From Anaspis maculata (taxonomy: Eukaryota; Arthropoda; Insecta; Coleoptera; Scraptiidae), in assembly GCA_949128115.1 (NCBI GenBank), contig OX421966.1, forward strand, positions 30,149,042-30,213,041: 64,000 nucleotides of DNA. The letters are read 5' to 3'. The notes below the pieces were generated by a model. That model saw nothing but the letters and a program-made list of their open reading frames with translations. It was not told where the DNA came from and searched no databases. Made by a program: the position numbers and the translations under genes. Positions 1-12,842 of the stretch are shown piece after piece. How positions within the stretch are numbered: position 1 is the stretch's first letter; each line of letters opens with the position of its first letter.

Positions 1-159
1 TTCAGACATGAAAATCCCACTGACGTTTCCCTATTGAAACATAGGGACATAGGGACAATTTTGACCCAAACCTTTTGAAAAATTATAAATAAAAAAATCT
101 TTTTATCCAATGGATATATTTTCCGGAAATTTTCAGGAAATACTCTTTATTACTCTTGT

Positions 160-1580
160 AGTCCAGGAATTTTACCTGTTGAAATCGCAAATAGCGAACA
201 AAAATGATAACTAGCCGGATTTTTGTATATAAGCTCAGTTAAGCATGTAGTCCAACATAGTAAAAGTCCTCAAGAATCCGGTGTGAGCTTCGGCCGTTGT
301 GGCCTCGAGAAGAACTTGAGGGTCAGTTTTTCGCGTATATCTCATGAACAATAGCACTTGGGAAAAAAGTTCCCGGAAAGAAATTATTGGAAATTTTATT
401 GTCTACAAGAAAGATCTTCACACATTTCATCGTCAGTCATCTCCTTCTTTGTCAAAACACAAGAAAATAAAAATAGTCCAGATGCTCGATGCTGAAGACT
501 GGTATGGAACTTGAGTTTTATGATGGCGGAGTGCCACTTTGTAGAGGTGTTGTTTGATCCATTCTCTTTTAGTTGAAACTTGAAGCCATCAAGACGAACT
601 ATGCCGGCGGCATATACAGGGTGAAATAAAAATGAAAAGTTAAACATTTGTACCTCGAGAACCAAAATAGGTGAAGACATGTAAATCGCCATAAATAATT
701 CTGATTTCATGGTCACGAAGTCGTCGTAAACTTGAATTGAATATCTTGAGCCGTTCTTGAAATATCTCTACAAGACTGAAGTTGTTGCCAAAAAAATATA
801 TATTTTTGTCTACTTATCAGAAAAAAAGTTGACTGTGTTTTTTCTAAAATTAGTTGGCCTAGAGAGGGCTTTTCACTGTAATTCCATTTTAAATGTAATT
901 CATCATTGTTTCAATTCAAGATATGAAGAATTAATGATATACGGAAAACTATTTTTTTTTCGTATCGACTTCAGTCTTCTGAAGATATTTCAGAAACGGC
1001 TCAACATATTTGATTCAAGTTCACGACGACTTCATGGTCATGAATTTAGAAATATTTTTGGTGATTTACATGTCTTCACCTATTTTGGTTCTTGAGGTAC
1101 ATTTGTTCAACAATTTATTTTTATGTCACCCTGTATATGCCGCCGGCATAGTTGGTATTGCTGACATTAAGTTTCAACCAAAAGAGAATGGATCAAACAA
1201 CACCTCTACCAAGTGGCACCCTGCCATCATAAAACTCAAGGTCCGTACAGTCTTCGGCATCGAGCATCTGGACTATTCAGCTTTTCTTGTGTTTTGACGA
1301 AGAAGGAGTGGACTGATGATGGAATATATAAGGACCTTTCTTGTAGACAACACAATTTCCAACAATTTTGCTTGGAATGCTTTTCCTCCAAGTGCCATTG
1401 TTTACGAGATAAACACGAAAAACTGATCCTCAAGTTCTTCTCGAGACCACAACGGCCGAAGCTCACACCGGATTCTTGAGGACTTTTATTATGTTGAACT
1501 ACATGCTTAACTGAGCTTATATACAAAAATCCGGCTAGTTATCATTTTTGTTCGCAATTTTTTCCATAATTCCTGGACTA
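160..1580. repeat. 1.42-kb near-spacerless palindrome (foldback element)
   Basis: The sequence from 160 (tagtccaggaatttt) pairs with the reverse complement of the sequence ending at 1580. Matching can be followed through the whole length to a centre near 870. Examples are ccggctagttatcatttttg against its complement at about 205-225, and the gagcatctggactatt block against about 475-495. Both arms contain a tatacagggtga motif (about 613 and 1130). Short open frames appear on both strands in mirror positions and are by-products of the symmetry. No transposase was recognised. It lies downstream of the SAM gene's stop, so it is transcribed only if the 3' end runs on. Confidence 0.9.
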
Positions 1581-2640
1581 TTGTTGATGATTAAAAGTAT
1601 TTTTAGTAAAACTGTTTCATTGGCAAGTACCCCATTGAGCTTAAAGTGAACTTCAGTTGAAGTGCGTTTAAAATGTGACTTCAGGCATTCCCTTCCACTT
1701 CAGTCAGTGACAGTTCAAACACACTTCAAGCGTTGAGTGAGGATATACACAGATGCGCCATGGTAAGTGGTAACTTTTGTCATAGGCCGGTAGATGACTC
1801 CACGGCACAACCAACGTTTGAAACCAACTTCGCAGTAGATCGTTTCCTAATACAAATAGTGAAATACTGGAAGACTTTGTTTTGGTGGTTTTGCCCTTTA
1901 TTACTGAAAAATGCTTCAAGATAAAGCCGTCTCAGTTCTCACCTCACAATGTGGGTCACAGCAAGCGAATGCCTTGTCAAAACCATTACAAGTGTCAGAA
2001 ATGTCACAGGTGCGGCTGTTATAGTTTTTCATTAAACACTTCAAGTAAAATCGACTTCAAATTCGATTACGAACATGGCAGTTAGCTGAAGAGCTATGTT
2101 TGGATCTTCTTACGTCGTTTCCAGTGAGTACCCAACTCACTACGAAAACGACTCTAAGGTGGTGAATGGTTTGATTGCGAATTCCGAGGCAAATTCGTAC
2201 TTCTGCAATATTTATAGGTAGTTACTTACAAAGAAAACGCCAAGTATACAAAAGTATGCATGTATTTCAGAATACGACTCAAAATATATCATTATTTAAA
2301 AACAAAATACTGTACATACTTATTATTTATACAAAATGCTTGATCGACTTACAATAAAATAGTTAGATCCTTATAGCGTTACGAATTAAATAAGTAATAA
2401 TGATATTAAATGGGCCATTCAACACCATTTTTTTGCACGTCAAAATTTGAGCAAGACTAACACACGATCACATACACATGCATTCTCACAAATTTCGTTA
2501 TGTGTTCCACAAATTACGATATATTACAAAACTAGGAACTGATACAAGCGATAACAACTAGAAACAAAAATCAAAAAATGTACATGAGCTGATTCCTTTA
2601 GGCACTTTAGTCATTCCATTACAACATGTTTCAAATATTA
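1581..2640. other. 3' flank without recognised gene
   Basis: About 1 kb of AT-rich DNA between the palindrome and the 3' end of the SAM gene. Open frames of 60-70 codons are short and unconvincing. No repeat structure was followed here. Confidence 0.5.
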
Positions 2641-2658
2641 CACACACTACCTATCCAT

Positions 2659-2664
2659 TTTATT
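2659..2664 (-). terminator. Candidate polyadenylation signal AATAAA
   Basis: On the minus strand an AATAAA hexamer lies about 127 nt after the TAA stop of the SAM gene. The intervening 3' untranslated stretch (2665-2790) is AT-rich with no open frame of note. Only the hexamer and its position support the call; a longer 3' UTR is possible. Confidence 0.5.
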
Positions 2665-2790
2665 TTGTACTACGCGAATTTAAGTACTGATCATCACTCA
2701 GATATACAAACAATAAATAACTAAGAACTATAGAAGAAAACATGGAGAAGTATATGATACAAAAAGACGCCGGTTCAAGCTCTTCAGTTT

Positions 2791-3021
2791 TTACGATGTT
2801 CCGCCTCCGGAATCGGAGGTGCTGCCGTTACCGGAAGGTTCCGGGGATCCCCGGTTGTGGCAATGGGTGCAGTGGAGGCACACGTTGCAGGATCCGAGCT
2901 TTTTCGCCAGGATCGAGCGGAGCTTCAGGGCCGGTCCCAGCTTCATGTGCATGGTGGAGGTCAGGTGTTCCTCGGTCAGGAGCGGAAGCCCGGAGCCGTC
3001 TATCCTTTGGTCACGGAAGGT
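2791..3021 (-). CDS. SAMD7/11-like gene, terminal coding exon: second half of SAM domain and Cys-rich tail
   Basis: The exon is 231 nt with acceptor cttttctttgcag; it ends at TAA (791-793 of the third kilobase). It encodes residues 336-411. The start TFRDQRIDGSGLPLLTEEHL continues the SAM domain directly from EYAQ of the previous exon. KLGPALKLRSILAKKLG is the last helix, including the LGPALK signature seen in SAMD7, SAMD11 and related SAM domains. SAM domains of this group commonly self-associate. Immediately after the domain comes SCNVCLHCTHCHN, four cysteines each three residues apart with nearby histidines, then a Gly/Ser tail. The Cys cluster is not something I know from vertebrate SAMD7/11 and may bind metal (inference). 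The other overlapping frames are shadows. Confidence 0.94.
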   Translation of the reverse strand, partial: TFRDQRIDGSGLPLLTEEHLTSTMHMKLGPALKLRSILAKKLGSCNVCLHCTHCHNRGSPEPSGNGSTSDSGGGTS

Positions 3022-6000
3022 CTGCAAAGAAAAGAAAAATTTAGTTTTTCCTCTCTCATTAATGATCGATTCACCAAAAATTGGCACTATTGACAGTGAA
3101 ACATGACTTCGATGTGAGCGACCACTAGATATAAAATCGCACTTTTATTCTGATAAAAAATATAACGCTAGTAGGTGTAATGGTCCGGGGAAGTCTCAGT
3201 ACATTCCTATTTAATAAAACAACGAACGTTACAATAAATAGGTACCTAATGCAAAAACTATTATACAATTCATTCAACGACCTCATTATTTCTCGTAATT
3301 GCACAACTTTACGATTCCTTGCGATCACCACCTTATACCTGCACGTAACGTTGTTTTGTACCTTCGCGGAAGCCAATCATTTTACGAGATTCAATTAATC
3401 TTGAAAAACTAATCTCGGGCAATTAGCACCGGCGACCTGATTAGTGGCGAGCATCAGGCCTTCGGTCTTTTGTTGAAAACCAATCAAGTTGACGTGCGAC
3501 GCGCTAACCACTCGCAGGCACCTTCCTATCTCTGCCTAGCTACATGACCAATTTCCATCGGCAAGAAGTGGTAAAAAGATTAATTGCGCGCTTTTGCTAG
3601 ATCCGAGGCGTAAAAAAATTGCAGTCCAGCAGATAGTAGGTAGCGCGGCTAACTAGGAGAAGAGCATCAAGCACAGAGGAAAGAAGAAGAACAAGTGGAA
3701 CACAAGAAGTGAACGGCGTGTGCTGTGTGGATGCGTGCAAGGCAAACACGCGAACCATTAGAGGCCCGTGCCATCACCAACGGCATTTTAGCACTCCAGG
3801 TACACTTTCCAAGTCTGTTGCTCCGTCTGTTGTACGTTTGGATCACTCACGTGCGCTTCAAAATTTCATGTCCTCCAGGTAAACGTCTGTCAATACCTGA
3901 GTTACTTCTGTTGCTTTGGAATAACGCTTTCTGACGTGGCTTCTTTTGGTGCCAATCTGACGTAAATGTCATTCGACTTGAAATCATTCAACGTAAATGT
4001 CAGATTCAAGTCAAGTTGGCAACAGTGATGAGTGTCCTTAGTACCTACTTTAGTTGAGAAAGTGGTTGATTGTTCTTGAACAAGCTTGTCTACTTCCAGT
4101 GCCGAGTTATGACTAGGTACTCAGTTCATTGACTATGAATAAGTTTAGTAGAGTAGAGTGATCAGAGGGAAATTGTGCCACTGTTTGAAAAACCGAGTGG
4201 GCACTGGTTATTGAACTGACCTTTTGTCACCTTGGTCCTTGATTGACGGAACATATTGCTCTAGCTACGGTTATAATGGAAATCAGCAAGCGTTCCACAT
4301 AAATTGAAAATAAGTACTGAATTTCAGTACATACTGATTTGACAACTCACGTTTGACCATCAATAGGGTGATTGAATGAAATTCGTTCACCTGATCACCG
4401 GCAGACAGGGCAAGGATCGAGTACTGCTTTGACGTTTGTTAGGTACCTGATTGCATTCGGGCACATCACAGGTGTAAGGCATTGTTAGAATGATCAGAAA
4501 TATTAAATATAGACATCACAATCTCGATCTCGTAAACGCCGAACAAAACAGTTTGTGAAGAAAACACGTTAAAATGACAGTATTTAGTGAGGTTAATCCG
4601 ATTGACGTTGACTCCGACATGGTTGACAGATGACAATGACACTGTTGACATGTTGCCATAAACTCCCTCTACATGCAACCACCCTATTCTGGGACACTTT
4701 GTAGTGTCATTGTCGTGACGCATGTTTGATCTTGTTGATGCTGGTACTTTGATATGCAAGCGTATAGCGGGACTTCGTTGAATTTCAATAACATTTTCAC
4801 ACTTTTCCGTGTGAATTTGTGCCCTTGGCCTTGATTTGATGTATTCATGATTGTTCTCTAGGGTTTTTTTTATGGTAGTTGCAGTAGAGGGGAAATGGAA
4901 GGAAACGGTCGATTTGTTGCAGTAAAAGGAACACCTTTAGGCAAACAAACAAAAAAAATTGCGGAAACAGTCGAGCTGAACATAAGCCTTCCTGCATACG
5001 CCTGGATTTACAATAATAATATGATTCACTGCTTCCTCGACCGGAGAATGCATGATGATGTTTGGAAAAGTAAACGAGCGGCTTTCATTTAGTGTACCGT
5101 ATATATGTTCCTTTGAGAATGTATATACACAACACAAATAGTAGTCTAATAGTGACAAATGTAACACCGGCATTTTTCAACTCTTTCACCTTTCCACCCA
5201 CACGGAACGGACCCCACGCCACTGGGCATTCTCCGGTGTTGTGTGTGTGATATAAAGGAACTGGACCGCGGCCATAAATCAAGCGGTTTTCAACATGCAT
5301 ATAGCCCGCCGCAGCTCGTAAAATTATACATATTTTCCCTTTGCCACAGCCAAGCAAAAAAGCACGCTGTAATTCAGACTAATTGGGGCCTCTGCAGGAG
5401 GACCGTTCGAACTTTAGGGACGCCTGGGGACTTCAAATTTCGAAAAATTTGAAACCATTAACGAGCACTAATACAAGCCTGATTCACCTATTTCTGAATG
5501 CGAGCGCAGTTTCTTATGTGTATAATATCAATACAAGCGAGATATTTTTGCAGTGTAGTGCAGTACGTTTTGCTTTTGATAGTTTCACGGCTTTTTTCAG
5601 TAAGCTATGGAAACTTGTGTTGGTAATGAACTTTTGTTGGTATAAAGCTAACGTCGTCGCAGTCAGTTGTGTAGATGTGGTGAGTGTTCTAGGAGGATGA
5701 CTGTTATGTGCGGAGGCTATGTGACAGCTGTCACTTGTCACTACGATTTAATGTAAGTATGTCCAAGCCAAAATTTCCGAGTTTTTGTGGCGAAAACAAG
5801 AAAACGTGAACTTTTTTGAGATAAAAATTTGCTGCGGGCGATAACTGACATAGTCCTGACTGATTTGTGACTTTTTGTGGCAATAACGCAATCTGTAAGC
5901 CGGTATCTTCCGACTAATACTGAAAAAGTTCGGCATTCTTACGACTAAAAGTGAAACTAAAACTCTGTCTTTCAAATTTATAGCTACGATTATGGCTATG

Positions 6001-6333
6001 GCTAAAACTCAAACTGCAGCCAAATGAGTTGACTGAACCCACCTTCACTCTCGCTCATTCCAACAAAGATACAAGGTGTCCAACTTTACACAAAAACACA
6101 ACTAAACACAGCGGACAACCCAACATAGCCAATAATAATTACCTAGCCATGAAAATCGTTCAAAAACTTGGTATATGCATAGTTTTCTTATGCTCGACTT
6201 TATGTTTGTTTCATATCATTCACTCATTGATGTTAGTGGAATGAAGGTTCAATTTATTCTGATTCAGATAATATTTTTTGGCATTTGTCAACTTCTGAAA
6301 GATTAAAATTTTTTTTTTAATATCGGCCTTGGT
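3022..6333. other. Intronic stretch, no gene seen
   Basis: No convincing coding exon or RNA gene. Small items seen: a direct duplication containing acgtaaatgtca at 3970-4010, a perfect 14-bp palindrome gtgacagctgtcac near 5720, and a partial copy (about 5985-6040) of the end of the 51.5-kb inverted-repeat element (gttgactgaacccacc). Confidence 0.5.
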
Positions 6334-7243
6334 CATCATCACCACTGGACAGGGAGCTGGTGCCTCAAAACTTTCGTCATAAGGTACATGATTTCAACCC
6401 TGTAGGTCTAATGTGCGTTGATAAGGTTGTTAAAAATTGTGTTGTCTTACATGTCATACCGGGGGCTTTAGGCTGGTATGAGCCTGTCAATTTTCGAAAA
6501 AATGGCCAAAAATTTACGTCATAAGGTACATGAATGAAACCAACTGGATTTTGTGTGGAAACATCCCTGATCGAAAATCTGGTCGTGAGACAAAATTTTT
6601 GGGGGCTTTTGGTCCATAAGACAAGTTTGGAATTTCCAAAAAAGAATAACCAAAATTTATCAAGTTTTTCAAAGGCGTTTTGTTGACTGACACACCAAGT
6701 GTGATATATATTTGTAATCAGGATGAAAAGCGGAATCGATTTCCATGTTAAAATACAGGGTGTACGGTTTGAGAAACATTTTTCGATGTTGCACTCTGTA
6801 AGCGATGTACCATTGAAAATTTTTGTGGACAGATTCAAAACCTGCGTGAAAAATCATGTAAGAATCGTTTTTCATTCCTAAAATTATGCCAAAGGAGAAG
6901 TCTCCAGGAGGAGGTGAATTTGGACTTTTTTGAAAATTTCAAACTTGTCTTATGGACCGAGAGCCCTCAAAAATTCTGTCTGATGACCCGATTTTTGATT
7001 AGGGAGATGTTCCCACACAAAAGCCCGTTGGTTTCATTCATGTACCTTATGACATAAATTTTTGACATTTTTCGAAAATTGACAAGCCTACTATACCAGT
7101 CTGAAGCCCCCGGTCTGACATGTAAGACAAAGAAATTTTGACCAACCTTATCAACGCACATTAGACCTACAGGGTTAAAATCATGCACCTTATGACGTGA
7201 GTTTTGAGGCACCAGCTCCCTGTCCACACCCTATGGCTGATGG
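6334..7243. repeat. Long inverted repeat, arms ~310 bp, spacer ~280 bp
   Basis: The left arm 6334-6645 is the reverse complement of 6926-7243 at roughly 85-90 percent by eye. Shared blocks include acagggagctggtgcctcaa, ggtctaatgtgcgttgataa and ggtccataagacaagtttg. The spacer is not self-complementary and includes tacagggtgtacgg. Open frames on the minus strand (6377-6838, 6967-7227) repeat each other in part because of the symmetry and are not genes. Confidence 0.9.
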
Positions 7244-8700
7244 TGTAACTCTAGAAAATCGTAAACGTCCTGTTAAGAGATCAGCCAGAGACACTCATAT
7301 CTCGCTCACGCTGTCTATTCGCCGGTTATGTCACTTTTTGAACTGATCGTGAGGCTTCAAGTGGACGGATATACGATGACCAAAGCCTATTCCACTAAAA
7401 TTCCGCTATAAAAGATGAATTGGTGGAGAATGAAAATCCAATTTAATCGAATGCTATTTATCCCTCAAGGTCGGTGCACGATCAATTATTATTATTCAGA
7501 TAAACATCGTGAACGAGGTTTGTTATATTTATTTTGTCAGAAACAGAACAGCGGTCAACGAGAAGAGCATTCTTTCAAAATATTCGAAATTAAAACTTCA
7601 CCGATGGAATCTGGAATCATCCTCTATTCATTGATCTGAAGATTAGGACAAGCCGCCTCTGGGGTATTATCCATCTCCGAGTAATTGCGACACATCTTCG
7701 CGGCCATAGTCCGAGGTATTAGCATTAGCTCAAGAATAATCATAATTGATAAATATTGGGCGGATTTTCAAGAGGAGCGGAAGGGGGGGGGACCGCGCGC
7801 GGTATCTGTAACGATCGGAATAGTTTGGCCGTAACGAATGCCGTCGTGATGTCACGTCGAAGTCTCTGTGACGCAAACGGAGGTCGTCGAAGTATCTTCG
7901 CGCGCATAATTTTCTCTCTCAAATTGATTGTTTACCTTTTAATCGCGTGTTTGATACTCTCACATCAATGGTCTGGTGCTCTCTTCCCTTGAATGGAAGA
8001 CGGCCAAATGTGTGTAATTTTCCGCAATGCGCGCTTTGAAAATTGCCGGTGTGCACCTCATATAGCTTTAAACGGTGATGGCCTGTATGCACCTCTTCAG
8101 CTTAACTATAAGTGGATTTCTATCCGAGCACCCGGCAGTTCGTGTTCTTGTAGGCGATTCGATTAACTTCCATCTCAGCGATGATGCTGGCGTGATTTCT
8201 TGCAACTCCCCAATAAGCCGTGCATAGATGCCCACTTGGTATATAGTTGCGCGAGTTCGAGAAGAGAGAGTGCACCTAAACATATTAATTAGAATGACTT
8301 GTTTGCGTCACCGGCGACTACCGGACAAGGTGCTTTTAGTACCCGCGCCTCACGATCAGTAATCTTGTATATCGAAAAAGGAAAGAAAATATCTTCAACT
8401 TCCGGCAAAAAACGTCATGCATGCGCGTATATAGGCTGATCAAAGGATATGAGACCTTTCTCTGCATCAAGTACATCCCAGGAGTTAGGGGGGGCCAGCA
8501 CCCACTTTTTGACACGGCTTATCCGGATGAGCATACTTCATGTCAAGTTTGAATTCAAAACCATCAACGATAAAACCTAAGATGATACCGCATTTCCCGT
8601 GTCGGTATGTAACATACTTACTACTTATTTCAAAGGAAGTCTGATTATTTTTTGAAGCTATTTCGATTGTGAAGGTTTTTTCACTAAAATTTGGACCTGT
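7244..8700. other. Intronic stretch, no gene seen
   Basis: AT-rich DNA with a more CpG-rich patch at 7780-7900. The minus-strand open frame at 8485-8712 (75 codons) has no recognisable motif. Confidence 0.4.
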
Positions 8701-8704
8701 ATTT

Positions 8705-9172
8705 AGTTGCATTTATTAGAGAAAATCAAACTGCATCTATTAAAATTGGAAATATGACTTTTCTCGAGGTCTCCATTTTAAACTATTACATTTTTCAAGC
8801 GGTTCGTTTGAGACTTCAAATGTAAGTTTTGAACTTTTGATATAGGCGATCGAACTGCACCTGATGTCACATTTTGAATTTAGACATTCTCAGAGCTAGC
8901 CATCATGAACTTTTACACATTTTCCAAGCGAACGACTTGAAATATAAAATCTATATTCTTTCAACAATCAAAATGTATCGGTCGGAATCAAAATTTCGGC
9001 TTTTCTCAAGGACGCCGTCTAGATTTTTTCATGTTTCTCAAGCAATCGACTTGCAATTTCGAATCAACACATGATTTCAGAAGACAGTCGATTTGCATCC
9101 GTCAAATTTGGAGATTGACTTTTCCAGAGGTCGCCATTTTCAACCTTCTACAATTTCCAACTTGGGTACCTA
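8705..9172 (-). repeat. ~118-bp satellite array, about 4 degenerate units
   Basis: Units recur at about 8754, 8882, 8998 and 9116 with spacing 116-128 bp. Each contains a ttctc-aggtcgccatttt-type core followed by a cttgaa block. In reverse complement the unit matches the arrays at 12.84 and 36.08 kb, for example tgcatcTGtcaaattttgaa followed by gacgttct and ggccgccat. Confidence 0.75.
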
Positions 9173-9333
9173 TCTACTTGTGATTTTACTTATGTTGTCT
9201 TTTGGAAAAACTCCAACTGACGATCGTCTGACTGATCGTCACGTATCTTGAATGAATTCAACTGACCAGACACTATACTCATCAACATGCGTTTCGTTTA
9301 CAATAGTTGATTTATGTAGCAGCGAAATAGTAT

Positions 9334-9459
9334 TTTATGTTACTAGCGCCGAAAACCGGGCATAGCATAACGAACGTGAATGCAGCTCGAGGCCCTAGGC
9401 CGAGAGCTGCATGTAAGAGAGTTATGCTATGCCGTTTTCAGCGCGAGTATCATACATCG
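9334..9459. repeat. 126-bp near-perfect palindrome (MITE-like)
   Basis: The arms of about 62 bp meet at ggccctaggcc near 9396. Paired blocks include gcatagcataac with gttatgctatgc, and gcagctcgag with its partner gagagctgc. The single-stranded form would be a long GC-rich hairpin. Protein coding is not possible here. Confidence 0.88.
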
Positions 9460-12000
9460 TTTTTCGTGCTGCTTTTAATAAAATTACAAATAAATAAGAT
9501 CATATCGCAATAATCATTGTAACAAATTTCAAGTTGGTACTTCTGCCATTTATCACCAAGGCACGAGGCATATACCTACTAGATGCAGATTTTTGTGTGT
9601 CAAATGTCGATTTGAACAATTGTGTCCTATGTTTGAATTTTCGTGCTTAAAACCGCCCTCCCCCTCCCCAATTAGAAGGGTCATCCCCCCAATAATCCCA
9701 AAATCACTGAGCTCTAGTGTCTTGTGTGACGACGAAACACGGAAAATGGCATACATTAATCACTTTTAAACCTTGGCGCCACAAAACGTCAAAAATCATT
9801 CTGCAATTGTACCAACAGCTATTAGAAAAATGACCCTAAAATATCAATTTTGAAAATGATTATTTATGATTTTAACTGATTTAAACCGAAAATTTCAAGC
9901 TATAACATTGGAAACGTGGTCTCTCTTGAATTCTGCATGGTTTTGCAAGGTTAGTTTATTTTTTACGTGTACTTTTTACTTTGCCGCTCTAGATCTTTTT
10001 CTGAATATTACAGTGCAGGACACCGAGCGTATATTGTCATTTTCGGTTATGGCAGCACGAAAAAGTACTTTTGCCTGAAACAATGGAAAAAAAACGAACA
10101 TCTTGTATTCGACTCCCCTTATTGCCACACGTCCACCTGTTACGGTTTCAAAAAAATCGAATTGGCGATACAGAATGATGAAACCAGAGAAACAAAAAAA
10201 AAGAGAGATGGTTGCTATTTTCGGGGGTTCCGGCCGATTCTGCAAAGAAATATCCAATAACAATCGGCCGAGTAGCGATTCAGTGTTCCTCCGCTGTTCC
10301 TGTTGATGGTAAGCAGTACCACCAGTCATGTATGTACCTCCAGAATCAAAATTAACGAAAGCGGCGCTGAACGCGACTCCTAGAACGCCGCCTTTGTTTG
10401 ACAGCAACTGTCAGTAGCCGTCAACTTTGTCGAAGTGACTATCTCGGCCCTATTTCTCTTGTCTGTCTCAGATTCCAGAGCGTATGGTGAGCTTCTGGAA
10501 TGTTCAAAGGTACCAAATCAGTTCACTACCTTACCGTCCAATCGGCGTCTTCGCCAACGTTGTCATTTGGTCCAGATTACCAAGTTCCTGCTAATCGTTG
10601 CGGTTGTCCCGAAGCTCATGCGGTCAAGACTCGTTGATGGGCAAACCAAGTGTCGCCTCTTATCTTTTATTTTACTGTTTTAGAATAACTTATACCTATT
10701 TGATATTTAGCGTGTTGTTGTTATATGTATTATTGTCTCTGCGTGAAGTAAGAGACGTTATCAGGGGGTAGCTATGCCGGTTTACTACACCAATTTCCCT
10801 TGGGGTAGGACGGCAGTATGTTGTTTTTCGTGTAGGTACTCTATTTCAGTGTCGTCGCTGGAGCTCCGTTGGGCCCTTCGTGTTCTCGCAGAGTCATCGA
10901 AAAGGTAGGTACCTACGTTATAGTTTGTAAGCCGAATCTCGCGGTATTGCTCACCCTTTCTATTGGCGTCCTCTGCGCAACGCCACTTCAATTTTGTTAA
11001 CACGTCATGTCAAAGTTGAACTGAACATTCTTGAACCTTTTCTCTCCGATCATAAACCTGATTTTTGTAGTTTATTCTGTATTTTTCATTCTCCCAATCT
11101 CAACTATCTCCACCTCGGAATCGATTACTTTTAATTACAATTTTAACCCGTGATGCACCGTCATAAATAGATGCCGCTTTTGGCCAATTTTAAAACCCCC
11201 GCGATGCGGACTCTCACAACGCTGTCTCCAGAGTTACTTTTTCAAGATTCATTTTAGATTTGCACGCTTAACTTGACTGACACTCACTCTTAAATCTATT
11301 GATTTGTCATTTTACTTGGGCTTCTTGATTGTTGATCATGACAAGCAGACTTCTACATTCATGATGTCGCGTCACCTAGCAGCAGCCCATCAGCGTATAC
11401 TTAGTTGCGACTTGCGAGGCAACGTGACTACTCTTCCACACTTCCACCAAGGTCACAACGTCACTGAGAACTTCCGAATTAAAATAAAATCCCCCACAGT
11501 TATACAGGGTATTTCACAAGAATGATATAAGTAGTTGTTGGAGAAATTGTGTTGACAACTTCAACACTTCAGCGGTTGATTCCGCATCCCTCTCGTGGAA
11601 ATAATTCGATCTCAAATTTAAGAGACTTCAGGCGATATATTAGCTAGTGATCTCGCTCGAATAATATTGGGTTTCATTTTGTGAATCGTTCCAGGATTGT
11701 TCTCCTTATTTCAGAAATCCTCACAGGAAGAAGCTCACGGCCGACAGAACATATTGGCAATCATTTTCAATATTCTGCATTGACCGCGCAGTTGAGGACG
11801 TCCAGTTCGGACATTCGTTCATCTACCTTGCGGCGGCCAGTGTATCGCACGCTTTCGCTATCCTTAAAAAAAACCGTTTTGCAAAGTTCCAATAATTGTT
11901 AGGTTTGTAGGCTTCGTTGGTACATCAATAAAACTGATAGACTCATTGCACGCATACCTCCATAAGAATGAAACAATCCCCAAGCCCTTCCCTATACCTT
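9460..12000. other. Intronic stretch, no gene supported
   Basis: A 143-codon minus-strand open frame (9976-10407) overlaps several plus-strand frames and shows no family motif, splice context or codon bias that I could rely on. A tacagggta end-like motif sits at 11502. Confidence 0.4.
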
Positions 12001-12014
12001 AAGGTTCTCACAGG

Positions 12015-12320
12015 TCACACCGTGACCCCATCACCCATACAAAAAAAACATTCTACGCCTCTGCGTCTGCCAGCCCCCGGCGCGCGAGCGGCCGGACCGC
12101 TCCCTTTATTGCCTTCGCGCTGACGGTGCGTGAGCGGCCGCTCGGTCGCCCCCCTCGGTGCCGCCTCCCCCTCGGTCCTGCCCTGTTGCTGTTGTTGTTG
12201 TTGTTGTGTTGCTGTCAGCAAAATGTCGCAAAGCGCGGCGACCTAGCAAGGGCGTCGCCGTCCGTCCGTCGTCCCCGCTCGCCCGCGTCCATCTAATTAC
12301 CTGACCGGGCGAGACTGGGC
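12015..12320. promoter_or_regulatory. GC- and CpG-rich island with CTG/GTT repeat
   Basis: GC content and CpG density rise sharply against the surroundings (gcgcgcgagcggcc, cggtcgcc, gtccgtccgtcg). On the minus strand a 68-codon frame reads MLTAT, eight glutamines, then Arg/Gly/Ala-rich sequence. This is either a GC-rich promoter or an alternative first exon of the SAM gene, or chance. There is no clear donor site, so no exon is called. Confidence 0.3.
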
Positions 12321-12633
12321 GCAGCTGTGTATCGTGTGTGTGTTTGTGAATGTGTATGTAATATGTATGACTACATGGTGTGCATATCCGAAGCCCACTT
12401 GCAATCGCATTAGAATAGAGAGAAGTTGAAGCAGGATCTCAGGATCAGGAATTTATCAATTTGCGCCTGCATATAAGCGAGCGCACAAGAGACAAGGAAG
12501 AAAGTGTCTTTGCGCCGGTTCCAGTATGATTTTACGACTCATTCATTGTTTGTTGCCGATTGGCGATTGCCATTGTGTAAATTCTCAACCAGCAACGATC
12601 ATTGCTTTGGCAGAAGGTAATTCGGTTCGTTAA

Positions 12634-12690
12634 TGACGATGACTAATCGCTCATTATATGGTCGCTAACGAGCGATTATTCATCGTCACT
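12634..12690. repeat. Short inverted repeat (hairpin)
   Basis: gacgatgactaatcgctc pairs with gagcgattattcatcgtc across a ~20-nt loop, with one mismatch. It may be a tiny MITE remnant. Confidence 0.5.
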
Positions 12691-12731
12691 ACTTTTTTCG
12701 TTATGGTCTGGAGTTGGTTTGAATCATGTTG

Positions 12732-12762
12732 CTTCTTCTTCTTCTTCTTCTTCTTCTTCTTC
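12732..12762. repeat. (CTT)n microsatellite
   Basis: About ten perfect CTT units. A second, imperfect CTT-rich tract lies at 18027-18055. Confidence 0.95.
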
Positions 12763-12842
12763 AAATAATTTTTGGCATTGACGTAAAACTTGAAGCTGAG
12801 GTCTGTGTCAGTTGCACTAATAAGTAACAAGTGTTGAACAAC

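Noticed and set aside
6377..7227. Minus-strand frames of 153 and 86 codons
   Set aside because: They share peptide stretches because they lie in or across the arms of an inverted repeat.
9976..10407. 143-codon minus-strand frame as a gene
   Set aside because: Several overlapping frames on both strands, no motif, and composition like the intron.
12015..12221. Poly-Gln frame as a first coding exon
   Set aside because: No donor in a suitable place and Arg/Gly/Ala-rich sequence typical of translated GC-rich islands; kept only as a possible regulatory island.
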